64,000 nucleotides of DNA from Cacajao melanocephalus (lineage: Eukaryota; Chordata; Mammalia; Primates; Pitheciidae). The notes beneath the pieces were generated by a model, which saw nothing but the letters and a program-made list of their open reading frames with translations, was not told the DNA's origin and ran no database searches. Of the stretch, positions 12,523-23,165 are shown in pieces (position 1 is the stretch's first letter; each line of letters starts with the position of its first letter). The stretch spans positions 124,001-188,000 of the forward strand of contig CAUYLG010044386.1 in NCBI GenBank assembly GCA_963573385.1. Direction: 5' to 3'. Both the position numbers and the translations under genes were made by a program.

Positions 12523-13679
12523 GCAGTACTAAAAGCTTTTGCTCTCACAAAAATCTTGATTAATGATAGCATTTTTAAATAGAAGCATCACTGAATATGT
12601 TTTTTATAATTAAGTTTAATAGATGTTTTATTTTAGAGACAATCACAGCTAAAAGGATTATCTCCTATAGATAAGTTGATCCAAAAGGAAAGGCATATGC
12701 CAAAGTACAGACTACATTTATTAAATATTATGCTTATTTTTGTAACCCCTTTATATAATCTACAGTATGAAAAAAAGTCATGTATATATAATTATTAATC
12801 CATAACATTATGAATATGGGCAATATGATAGATAATTATATACAATTTAGAAAAATTGTTTTGCTAGGAACTTTCTCTTTCCTTAATCAATCAGTTATTC
12901 TTATAAATTATATGGAAGATGTTAACTTTTTATATTTTTAAACACATGATTCAAAACCTGATGAAATTCATCATTTGAGAAACTTTTAAAGAAGTTAGAA
13001 ATTCCTACTTCCAAACTGAAAAAAAAAAAAACAAAAAGCTGTGTAACCCTGAAGGTTTTTATAGATGATAAACATATTTTAACAATAAAAACCACATAAT
13101 GATTGGAAATTTTCCGAATCAAATTTTCAAAATACTTTCTCCAAAATTACAAGTTTATGTTGAACAGCACTTAATCTCTCAAGCACTGTTTCAATCATTA
13201 ACTTTATCTTATATAACATTTTAAAAATACCTATTAGGTAGCATAGTACAATCACCCACTTGATGCCACAGAAACAGTCAAGAAAAATAGATCACTTTTA
13301 TCTTCGTTTTGAGAAAGAATGTGTGTAACTCATCTTTGACAATTCACAAGATAACCCATAAATCTCACAAAAGATGTTTATGGCCATTACACATAGTACT
13401 AAAGATACCACTATTTAAAAATCTTGGTTTTATTATAAAAAAAAAATCAATAACGCCTTGTAACCCATAAACTGCAACGCCTCACAATAAGCTGAGAGCA
13501 AATCAACGTATGAATGAGTGTGCTACTGTCAAACACTCCCTCCCTTCCTTGAAAACACTCATGCAGTGTATGTGAAAATCAAACACAGGCAGAGTCAAAG
13601 TGTCAGAACATATATGAAATATTGTTAACTTTAATTATTTCCCATTTTAGATGAAAATTGAGATAAATGGAATTTATAA
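12523..13679. other. Unique AT-rich DNA
   Basis: No repeat or gene is supported. It includes a short A-run at 13020-13031. Confidence 0.4.
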
Positions 13680-13762
13680 TCTTATACTCTACCACCCTCA
13701 TGAGTCATCTGCTAATGATACTTGGGGATGCCTATTCACTTTGAAGACCACTGGTCCACTGG
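13680..13762 (-). mobile_element. Possible MER5-type hAT MITE remnant
   Basis: The segment 'catctgctaatgatacttgg' followed by 'ctttgaagaccactggtcca' resembles the end of MER5A ('gttTGAGAACCACTG'-type terminus). The match is short and diverged and only one end is seen; strand and limits are uncertain. Confidence 0.35.
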
Positions 13763-13980
13763 ACTAGCTGAAAGGGGAGGAATTTGTAGCTTGGGTTTAC
13801 CTATCACACAGTTTTAAGTACAAATTGGCTCAACCAAACAAATGATTTTGTTATAGTTGTTTTTCCGAGTAAAATGTATACCCCTAAGCTATTGCCCAAA
13901 AGATTAAATAGTTGACAAAAACTTTATATCAATTAAGGAGCTCTAAGGATAGTTTTCTTTGGAGATTTTTCTTTCTTTCG

Positions 13981-14255
13981 TTTTTTTGAGACACAGTCTC
14001 ACTCTGTGACCCAGGCTGGAGTGCAATGGTGCAATCTCGGCTCACCACAGTCACCACCTCCCAGGATCAAGTGATCATCCCAGTAGCTGGGATTATAGGT
14101 ACATACCACCACCCTCAGCTAATTTTTGTATTTTTTGTAGAGATGAGGTTTCACCTTGTTTCACAGGCTTGTCTCGAACTCCCTGGCTCAGGCAATCCTC
14201 CCATCTTGACTTCCCAAAGTGCTGAGATTACAGGCTTGAGCCACCATGCCTGGCC
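13981..14255 (-). mobile_element. Full-length dimeric Alu (old, AluJ-like)
   Basis: The reverse complement covers both Alu arms. A T-run and 'gagacacagtctcactctgt' start the right arm; 'cagctaatttttgtattttt' marks the middle; 'cccaaagtgctgagattaca' and 'gagccaccatgcctggcc' end the left arm. Many diagnostic CpGs are lost and the divergence is high, so an old subfamily is likely. The 110-codon frame across it is the usual Alu antisense artefact. Confidence 0.92.
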
Positions 14256-14710
14256 AGGAATAGATTTTATGTTAAATTTTGGATTCATTTTTAATAAAAA
14301 AATATTTATTAAAGAGTATAATAATGAAAAGCATCATGAAGTAGAACAGCTTTTGTAAATAGCTTATAAACCAAAAAATGAAAAAAATTCCAACTGCCCA
14401 AGCATCTTCCTGAACATTTTTTTCTAAAAGCATATTTATTATAATCTGATATTTTGTGCTTTCTGAAATTTTATTCAAATGAATTAGATATTAAAAACAA
14501 AAATACATGTAATTGCATATATTGTAATTTTTGAAAAAAAATTATATTTAAAACCTCAGTCTGAAATCATTTCCTTTTTTGCACTGACTCTTACACCTGT
14601 AGGTTACCCACTCATCATCTGAAGCTCTTAGGCTAGGAGAATCCATCCAGAGGGAACCCAGGCCTTTGTGAGGCTTCTCTGTCACCAAGATTGTCACTAG
14701 TCATGCCCAC
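14256..14710. other. Unique AT-rich DNA
   Basis: No repeat or gene recognised in this interval between two Alu copies. Confidence 0.45.
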
Positions 14711-14969
14711 TGTGATGCCCAGGCTGGAGTGCATGGTGTGATTGCAGCTCACTGCAGTCTTGACCCCCCCAATGTCAAGCAATCCTCCCACCTCAACCTC
14801 TCAAGTACTATAGGTGCATGTCAACAGGCCCAGCTAATTTTTTTTATTTTGCAGAGACGGGTATTTGTCATGTTGCCCAGGCTGGTCTCCAACTCCCCAT
14901 CTCAAGCAATGTACCTGCTGCAGCCTTCCAAAGTGCTGGAATTGCAGGGGTGAGCCACTGCACCCGGCC
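14711..14969 (-). mobile_element. Truncated Alu (AluJ-like)
   Basis: The plus strand starts within the right arm at 'gatgcccaggctggagtgca', without the expected T-run and first ~30 bp, and ends with 'gagccactgcacccggcc'. Both arms and the central 'gcccagctaattttttttat' are present. The divergence is high. The frames at 14729-15104 on both strands are Alu artefacts. Confidence 0.9.
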
Positions 14970-15639
14970 TCTATTGCTCTTTTCTACTTGCTGTATCTCC
15001 ATTGGATAAATAATTATACTATCTATGCTCATATAGGATGCTATATCCACATTCTACAGATTTCAAGGATTCTGGAAATAATAATTTACAAAGAGAAATA
15101 CTAAATCAGTCTCTTCAAATTGACAATGGTCCCAGAAATCTGCTACCACCAGAAATACGAAGTTAGTCCTAAGTAGATACAAACATTAACTCAGTTATTC
15201 CTTTTACTGATAATTGTCCTATGCCTCTGCTTACTTTTTGTTCAAATTTCTCTCTGATTGAGGACTCTACATATTAATCTCACTGTCTCTGGCTGTCACT
15301 TAAAATGAAGTGCTTCCTCTGGATAATGACATTTAACTCCTTTGCCTAAGAACTAATGGACTAATAAATTTATAGATTCCTCCACTACAAGAAAATGGAT
15401 GGTTTTAATGCACTGTAGTTCAGTTGATCTAGACCCACCCAAATCTGACAGTGTTAGTGACATAGTAACTGTGGACTCAATCCCATGTCACAAAGGCAAA
15501 TGGCTCTTCATGTCCTCCGATCCTGATTGTTTCTTGGTTACATATCTTATCATGGAATGTGTGAAGATGTGGAAGTAAAAAAAATAGCATAACCACCAGC
15601 AAGTTTAGAATTTCAAGTTCTTTCCCCTCTCCTTTGTAT
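14970..15639. other. Unique DNA
   Basis: No gene or repeat is supported. Confidence 0.4.
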
Positions 15640-15857
15640 ATCTGAAGAAGTCACTCCATTCCCCTGACCCTTGCTTTAATTTTCTCCATAGCATTTATCA
15701 CCATTGGGCATGATTATTATTTATTTATGTTTATTCATATAAATATCAGGAGGGCAGAGATTTTTTTTCTTTACATTTGCTATTGTATTCAAGTGTCTAA
15801 AATAGTTCCTAGCATGTGGGCAATATTCAACTAATTTTCATTGCATGAATTAACAGT
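15640..15857 (+). mobile_element. L2 3' end fragment
   Basis: Sense L2 motifs occur in order: 'ttctccatagcatttatcac', 'aatatcaggagggcagagat', 'aaatagttcctagcatgtgg' and 'gcaatattcaactaattttc' with 'attgcatgaatt' at the end. This is the standard L2 terminal region, diverged. Confidence 0.8.
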
Positions 15858-16001
15858 TTAACCCTGGAAATTAAACTATTTTTCTTCTCTCTGATATAGT
15901 CTAGTATTTTTAATATTACTGCATACTTTTTCTTGTTTCTCATACTTATTTTTCTAATTATTTTTATCGAAAAATCTACACATACACAAAAGATTTGATG
16001 A

Positions 16002-16744
<743 letters not shown>

Positions 16745-16968
16745 ATCATATTATCTAGGCTGGAAACTTGATTCACCTCATTACTATACAGGTGACCTTA
16801 GGAAACTTACTTTATTATTCTAAGACTCAGTTTCCTCATTTATAAAATACTGACATGGCTACACCTATCTCATAAAAATTTTGTGAAAAGTAAATGAGAG
16901 ATACCCTTTTAAATCTTTAGCACACAATGATTGCTCAAAACATGGTAGATGTAATCTCTATCATCCCC
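16745..16968 (+). mobile_element. MIR, nearly full core
   Basis: Sense MIR motifs appear in order: 'gtgaccttaggaaacttact', 'agactcagtttcctcattta', 'taaaatactgacatggctac', 'acctatctcataaaaatttt' and 'ttagcacacaatgattgctc'. About 220 bp of the 260-bp element is represented. Confidence 0.88.
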
Positions 16969-16999
16969 CTAAATGTATGGAAGTCCTTGCTTCTTGAAT

Positions 17000-17000
<1 letters not shown>

Positions 17001-17041
<41 letters not shown>

Positions 17042-17044
17042 TGT
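17001..17044 (+). repeat. (TG)n dinucleotide microsatellite
   Basis: About 44 bp of TG repeats with a single TA interruption near the 3' end. It is a likely length-polymorphic locus and can adopt Z-DNA. Confidence 0.97.
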
Positions 17045-18589
17045 CAAAATATTTTCACATATATCTAAAGACCAAAGTCATTTGTGTATTTAGTTTCCCT
17101 ATATTTCCCTCACATAGGAAGTCTCACCTATCCTCATCTTTTCTGAGGTCCCCAGAACTGTGTCTTGAACATGGCAAAAACTTAATATGCATTTTTCAAT
17201 TGAATTAAACTAAAACAGACACACCTATAGACTACTTTAAAATAAAACTAATAATCTCACTTGTCTCTTATAAATAAAATCACATGAAAGGCTTTTGAAG
17301 CACAATTTTTATGAAACATGAATGATAAATTTATTCAACAACTATGAATTGTTCCTGTATTCATCATTTAAAAAGTAGGTGTCAGTTGGGTGTCGCTGGG
17401 AAGCAGGTCATCTTGGGTTTGCTGCTTCAAATGTGTTGCATTTAAGCTCCATGGAAGAGTGAACTAGAATCAGGGACTCCAGCCTCAGTCACGCACTCCC
17501 TAATTTAATAAACAGTATTTCAGAACAAGAGACTTCCCAATGAATTGAAACTTCAGAACTAAGGTCCTAATGAACCATTACAGCTACCTAATTTTGTCTT
17601 ATATAAGTACTACTTTTTCATTGGTCTAACAGGTAACAACCACTCGTATTTCACAGGAACAACTGGAACTCAAAGAGAATAAAAATTATATCTCAGAGGA
17701 TTCAAAAAGCAGAAAAGAAGTTTCAATGTTTAGTTTTTAGTCCATCTAGTTTTGACTATCTCCTAATAATTATAATGTCTAAACTAGCAACATATAATGT
17801 AGCTAACTGGATTTTAATCTATGTAATTATTATAATAATATAAATGTATACTTTTTGTATATGTACATATACACTTTTGTATAAACTATACATATACATT
17901 TATACATTTATATATAATAATGTAAATGTGTAAATTTTTTCTAGACATTTCTATCCAAAGACAAAAAGATATTATAAGGAATACAAAAATTTACTCAGTA
18001 TTATGACCAAACTGCTAGTTATTAACAAAGCTTCCCAGACAGAAATGAATTTGATGTTTTCCCAATTAAATTATAAAGCTGACACATATGCATGATATAT
18101 TTACGACTGAAAATGTCAACCCTCTGGATATCACCTGGAAGTCTTATTCTGCTAAAAACAGAGCACCTGATAAATCCTTGCCTTGCCTTACTTTGACTTG
18201 CTGATAATTTCATATCCCAAAACGCTAAGGAGGCAAGAGTGGAGAAATGGTATTTTGAACTTAGTTTTACTAAATCCATGTATGTCAAGGGTGATGTTCA
18301 AACGATTTAATAAGCAGTACTGAACAGTCACCAGCCAGTCAGGTTCCAGTGGCCTTCTATGCTCCCGCAGTGACTTGTTTAGCTGTTGGCTTGTGAGAAT
18401 CCTAGACCCGGAGAGAGCTCCAAGCTCCAATGAACTGGGGGCACAGTTGGGTGTCTCTGGGAATCAGGACTTATCAACCAGTATTTCAATACTGTAACAA
18501 CACTATACCCATATTCTTGTATATCTGCTGCCTATAAACTTGTTTTGAAAATTCTCCTCCCCTCTCTCTTGAATCCCTTAGATTCATCT
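17045..18589. other. Unique DNA, unclassified
   Basis: No gene is supported. A 25-bp sequence at 17383-17407 recurs in the same orientation at 18444-18468 with two mismatches ('cagttgggtgtcgctgggaa' versus 'cagttgggtgtctctgggaa'). That may mean two fragments of one unrecognised repeat. A TA/TG-rich patch lies at 17840-17930. Confidence 0.4.
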
Positions 18590-19290
18590 CCTACTCTGAG
18601 CCTCATTGCCACCTAACCTAAGCAACCTAACTTAAACCATAAGTCTCATGGCTTCTATCACCCCAAAAGCATTTAAACTCTTACCTAGTCTCTCAAATCA
18701 CTTTCTCGTCTGTCTCACCTTCTTCTGGCAGATTAAACTTCTATTTGTAACACTTTACTATTTCTCCAAACATCATCATCATCAACACAAAACCCAACAC
18801 ACTTAGCCTAAATATTAGGACCTACTGTTCATCTGATCCCAACATGTCTTTTCAAAATTGTTACTTTTTCTATTAACTTTACAGTCTAGGCAAAATGAAC
18901 AAGTTTTTATTTTGTCATATGTTCTCTGAATATAGGACATAATTTCATGCTCCTATTATGATCTTATTCTGCTGGTTTGATTGGAATGCAGTTTCTTTCA
19001 TCTGTGTCTATACACTTCACAGACCACCTCAAACATGATCTTCATCACAGTCATCAATAATACGTACACCTAATACAGCTTTAGCAATGCTTTATATACA
19101 TTAATAATTAAAAGAATTATCTTGTTATATGTTATCATATTTATTTAGGCATATATCTAATCCTCCTTTGTAGACTGTAATTTTCTGGTTAGAATCCATA
19201 TTTGATTCATTTTTGTGTTCTGATATATCCTAGTTCATACTATACACACAGCAGCCACCCAGTAGATATTTGGTGAATGGAGAAATAGGT
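18590..19290 (+). mobile_element. L2 fragment, diverged
   Basis: The 3' part is clear: 'ttgtagactgtaattttctg', 'ttttgtgttctgatatatcc' and 'cccagtagatatttggtgaa' with the 'tgaatgg' ending are typical of the L2 terminus. The upstream part (18590-19160) has the C/T-rich character and order expected of the L2 sense strand but is too diverged to be certain; it may be discontinuous. Confidence 0.6.
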
Positions 19291-19412
19291 ATAACAAAGA
19301 ACAAGAGAATAAAATGAAATTGACAAAAATATTGGCAAAGAAGGATTCTCATCTCAGAACTCATCTGACTAAAAAGAAAAGAAGAAAAAAGAAGAGAAAT
19401 GTTGGCTATAGT

Positions 19413-19433
19413 AAAAAAAAAAAAAAAAAAAAA
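19413..19433 (+). repeat. Poly(A) run
   Basis: A run of 21 A. No retroelement body is recognised directly upstream, so its origin is unclear. Confidence 0.95.
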
Positions 19434-19664
19434 GTGCCTGTCCTCTGAAATAGCATATTCTTAAGTTGACTAACAGGTAGATAACACTAGAAATTCTTAA
19501 ACAGTAAGTGGTTAAGATAGATGAATCTATAAAAGATAAATATGGCCATAACAGTAAACTGAAACTAAAACTAAACCAGAGAAAAGCTAATGGAATTGAT
19601 CTGCATGCACAGAAATTATTGTGAACATAGATTGGAAAGGAACTCTCACAATGCAACACACTTG

Positions 19665-19808
19665 AATACCAAAGAGCAGCATAGGCAAAACCCAAATAGA
19701 ACTGAGGCTTTTGAAAAATAAAAAAAGGAAACATATACTTGTGGAATTGGGAGTAGGGTATGTTTTTTGTTGTTGTTTTTGCTAGGTTATTTGATTGGTT
19801 GATTGATT
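19665..19808 (+). repeat. Inverted-repeat arm A (original copy)
   Basis: This 144-bp segment ('aataccaaagagcagcatag' through 'ttgattggttgattgatt') is present again as its reverse complement at 20268-20414. By eye there are about six substitutions and two indels (one of 4 bp), roughly 95% identity. It is not a repeat family I recognise. Confidence 0.95.
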
Positions 19809-19964
19809 ATATATGTGTGTGTGTATACATATGTATGTGTATATATATATATACATGCATATGTATATATGTATACATATGTATGTGTATATATATACAT
19901 GCGTATGTATATATGTATACATATGTGTGTATATATGTGTATATGTGTGTGTGTGTATATATAT
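19809..19964 (+). repeat. Alternating TA/TG tract with a 44-48 bp higher-order unit
   Basis: Alternating pyrimidine-purine sequence. Within it a longer unit starting 'tatacatatgtatgtgtata' repeats at 19824-19871 (48 bp), 19872-19915 (44 bp) and partially from 19916. Such tracts favour Z-DNA and cruciform structures. Long frames (up to 168 codons) here are artefacts rich in Tyr, Ile, Cys, Val, Met and His. Confidence 0.93.
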
Positions 19965-20010
19965 ATACTCTACCTTCCCCAAGAGTGACCCTATCATTTA
20001 CTCCATATAT
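19965..20010 (+). repeat. Inverted-repeat segment B (in the inserted copy)
   Basis: A complex-sequence island ('ctctaccttccccaagagtg' and following) interrupts the alternating tract. Its reverse complement is found at 20447-20493 with one substitution and one single-base indel. Confidence 0.93.
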
Positions 20011-20267
20011 ATGTGTATATATATGTGTATGTGTGTGTACATATATGTGTGTGTATATACACACACATATACACACATATACATGTGTGTATATACACAC
20101 ATATACGTATATGTATAGACACGTGTATATATACACACATGTATATGTGTGTATATGTGTGTATGTGTGTTTATATATACATGTATATGTGTGCATATAT
20201 GTATACATATATATACGTATATATACACATATATGTATATACACACATATATATACATATATATAAA
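20011..20267 (+). repeat. Second alternating TA/TG/CA tract
   Basis: About 257 bp of nearly uninterrupted alternating purine-pyrimidine sequence that changes from TG-rich to CA-rich and back. It is therefore partly self-complementary ('gtgtgtatatacacacacat' near 20048). It links segment B to the inverted arm A. Confidence 0.93.
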
Positions 20268-20414
20268 ACCAATCAACCAATCAAACAAATAAGCTAGCAA
20301 AACAACAACAAAAAACATACCCTACTCCCAATTCCACAAGTGTATGTTTTTCCTTTTTATTTTTCAAAAGACTCAGTTCTATTTGGGTTTTGCCTATTCT
20401 GCTCTTTGGTATTA
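20268..20414 (-). repeat. Inverted-repeat arm A' (inverted copy)
   Basis: Reverse complement of 19665-19808, starting 'ccaatcaaccaatcaaacaa' and ending 'ctgctctttggtatt'. The match stops at the edge of the alternating sequence on both sides. Confidence 0.95.

Positions 20415-20446
<32 letters not shown>
20415..20446 (+). repeat. (AC)n microsatellite
   Basis: About 28 bp of AC repeats between arm A' and segment B'. It is likely a remnant of the original tract that once separated A from B'. Confidence 0.95.
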
Positions 20447-20452
<6 letters not shown>

Positions 20453-20493
20453 GGAGTAAAGGATAGGGTCACTCTTTGGGGAAGGTAGAGTAT
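20447..20493 (-). repeat. Inverted-repeat segment B' (original copy)
   Basis: Reverse complement of 19965-20010, beginning 'atatatggagtaaaggatag'. It is followed by non-repeated flanking sequence with a short CA/TA patch at 20500-20525, which suggests this is the original position of the segment. Confidence 0.93.
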
Positions 20494-20525
20494 GATGTGT
20501 AGACACACACATACACATATGCATA

Positions 20526-21189
20526 CACATGTACAATTTAGTGTTCATTTTCCTCAGCAATTATAATGATCATCATATGAAAATGGTAGAGCTAATACTG
20601 TTAAAAAGGGTTTTGAAACTCAAGATAGATAAGGAATTGACAGTAAATAACCTAGTTACTTTCAATTAGTTCAGGTCTTCAAGCCTAGACAAATCACATT
20701 TCCAGAAACAAGAATTTATAGAGAGCATTGTGAAACTATTGTTGTCAATATTTTTAAAGTAGGAGAGGGGTACAGAGATATACACCCTTAAAATAATCAT
20801 TAGAAAAAGAGAAATGCATGAAGTTTATATATGAACAAACATCCCACTTAAAAAACAATGAAAATTATATATTTAGAAACTATAATTTGTATTAGAAGTA
20901 GCCCTTGAATTTTATTTTTTGATGTAAAATAGTTTCATGTTATGAAATTATACATATTTCTTAGTTATTAGACTATTTTGTTTATTATTGTTATTGGACT
21001 ATTTTGTCTGTTTTTTCTATGCCTTTTTTTTACAGAATTCTGAAACTTATTTTAAAGATTATTTATATTTAAATAAGAAGACAATATGTACTAGAGGATA
21101 ACTGTAATATTTTAGATCTATTTTGAGAAAAAGAGAAGTATTTAATAAATGGGATTTATTCCAGTGACATTGGTGTCTTTCCTGTAGGG
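20526..21189. other. Unique AT-rich DNA
   Basis: No gene or recognised repeat. Confidence 0.45.
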
Positions 21190-21500
21190 ATAATTGGTTC
21201 TTTCTTATCTCTCAGGTCTCAAATGTCCTCTCTTCACTAAGATTTTCCTAATGATAACCATGGATGATTAATTATGCAATCTTTTCTGCCTCTGCATTTC
21301 TCTATCTCCCTCGTTACTCCGTTATTTGATATAAAGTTGTAACCATCTGACATACTAAAATTTCTACATAGATATTTATTACTTGGTTTTCTCCTTTCTC
21401 CCAGCCCCGTCATCCAGCTCCCCAGAATACAAACTGTACAACAGCCAGAATATTTGGTCTTTTATTCAATTCTATGTCTCCGAGGCAAGAGTTTATGATT
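21190..21500 (+). mobile_element. L2 3' region fragment
   Basis: Sense-strand L2 signals: 'caggtctcaaatgtcctctc', 'ttcactaagattttcctaat', 'cttggttttctcctttctcc', 'cagaatacaaactgtacaac' and 'caattctatgtctccgaggc'. Together they follow the order of the L2 3' UTR. Confidence 0.75.
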
Positions 21501-21663
21501 GCCTATTGTATTTTAAATAGTTTTCCTATATTAAAGAAAATGTCTAAGTTTTGAGTGTCCTTTTTTATTGTAGAAGTCAGAATGCAGAATTTATATACAT
21601 ATATAATAGAGCCTTCTCTATGACTTAGATACAGACATGTGAACTCACACCCAACTACTCAAG

Positions 21664-21771
21664 AAAGAGGCCACACATACAAATTGAGTTTATGAAAAAG
21701 TAAATTTCTATTTTTGCATGCTGAATTTATGGATTAAGTTCAATACTCATTAAATAATTCAAGGGAGACAA
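21664..21771 (-). repeat. 108-bp inverted local copy flanked by a 15-bp direct repeat
   Basis: The segment from 'aaagaggccacacatacaaa' to 'aattcaagggagacaa' is the reverse complement of 22360-22468, about 90% identical by eye (around ten substitutions and one indel). It is bracketed by a perfect 15-bp direct repeat, tcacacccaactact, at 21645-21659 and 21772-21786 (18 of 19 bp if extended over the following 'caag/aaag'). This marks 21664-21771 as the inserted copy. Confidence 0.9.
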
Positions 21772-21786
21772 TCACACCCAACTACT

Positions 21787-22359
21787 AAAGACTGATTTAG
21801 AAATGAGCACCTCCAGGGAAGGGGATCTGTGATAAGCTTGAACTTTACTGGTGCAATTTGTAGCAGATGCTTCCATGTCTGAATGAAGCAGGGATTAACT
21901 GCATGGTCACTTTTGTAATGCAAAAATGGACACTAGTGCTGGCAGTTGTGCCCACTGCAGTGAAGCTGAGTTACTGACATTGAATTCTCAGTAGCAGCAG
22001 TAGAAGCAGCAATAATTCTGGGCATAGTTTTGGGCAGAGTTTGAGCTTAGCCTCAAGTTTCACCAACCTCCCCAATAACTCTATGAAGGATCTATCATCT
22101 TTCTAATATATTCCTTTTCTATTTAAACTGTCCAGCACATATTCTATTGTGTGAAACCAAGAACCCTTGTTAATACAATCTTATGTCAGTGATGCAGGTG
22201 ATTCTGCAATAGGTTTATGATACAGTGAGTCTTATTGTTTATATTACTACATAATAAATCTCGAGCCTTAGTTATAATCCCTTGGCTTTTTCCCTATCAT
22301 AATCCAGTTCTGAGGGTTGGCTCACTATGATACTCACAGAATCTTGGTATGTTCAAAAT
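21787..22359. other. Unique DNA between the two inverted copies
   Basis: No gene or recognised repeat in the 590-bp spacer. Confidence 0.45.
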
Positions 22360-22468
22360 TTGTCTCCCTTGAATTATTTAGTGGATATTAAACTTAATCC
22401 ATAAATTCAGTATGCAAAAAATATAAATTTACTTTTTCATCAACTCAATTTATATGTGTGGCCCCTTT
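22360..22468 (+). repeat. Donor of the inverted local copy
   Basis: This is the matching segment ('ttgtctcccttgaattattt' to 'atatgtgtggcccctttt'-like end) of the inverted copy at 21664-21771. It has no flanking direct repeat of its own and the match ends abruptly at both sides, so it is read as the source. Confidence 0.85.
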
Positions 22469-23014
22469 CCTGAGAGCTATACCTAAATACCAGGAACTCA
22501 AATGATACAAAAATGTGGCAAGAAGTTTTGCAACTGGTACAATATACATTATCTATTCATGGGAGCACCCACTAACACATTCTTCATCCAATCTGGTCCT
22601 AGGAAGTAGATCCAAATGTGTTGCTATCTACGCTGACATCATTTCAGTTCTCAAAGTCCCTTTATGTCTATCAGCTGTTTCTGGAACTTTCAGCTACGGA
22701 TGGCTAGGTAGGAATTTTTCTACTATTCCTGAGCCAGGAAAAATTACAAAGAAAGTTAAGGCTTCTGGCTTCTTCCATGTCATGATCAAGTGAAAGGGAA
22801 TGAATACATAAAAATACTAATAACTTTCTTCTTGACTCTTCTGATGTAAGCCATCTCTTTAGGCCTCTGTCTTTCAAGTGAATTTAATGTCATTCAAATG
22901 GGAGTGATTATATCTATAAGCACATCTGCTTTCTAGGTCTTAGCTCCTTCCGCCTGTAACACTGTTTATGATTTTCTACTCCTATATTTAGACACTAATG
23001 ACATTACAGTTTTC
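22469..23014. other. Unique DNA
   Basis: No gene is supported. The 92-codon frame at 22515-22793 has no recognisable domain. Confidence 0.4.
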
Positions 23015-23165
23015 ATTCATCTGTTTATTAATTCAGCAGTATTTATTGAGTGCTTACTATGTGCCAATACACCAGCATTTTCTAAGAGCTAAAGGTAGGG
23101 TAATAAAAACAGACCAATAAAGTTTCCTTACTCTCATGCAACTTGCACACAATATTTACTGGATG
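23015..23165 (-). mobile_element. L2 3' end fragment
   Basis: The plus strand reads the reverse complement of the L2 terminus: 'cagcagtatttattgagtgc', 'ttactatgtgccaatacacc', 'aaaaacagaccaataaagtt' and 'tccttactctcatgcaactt'. Confidence 0.8.

Noticed and set aside
19760..20318. Open frames of up to 168 codons on both strands across the alternating tract, two of them starting with nearly the same residues (MFFVVV..LFDWLI).
   Set aside because: They are translations of TA/TG/CA repeats. The shared start on opposite strands only reflects the A/A' inverted repeat.
21190..22500. The 21664/22360 inverted pair as terminal inverted repeats of one DNA transposon.
   Set aside because: The 15-bp direct repeat brackets only the left 108 bp, not the whole 800-bp interval, and no outer duplication is seen around 21664-22468.
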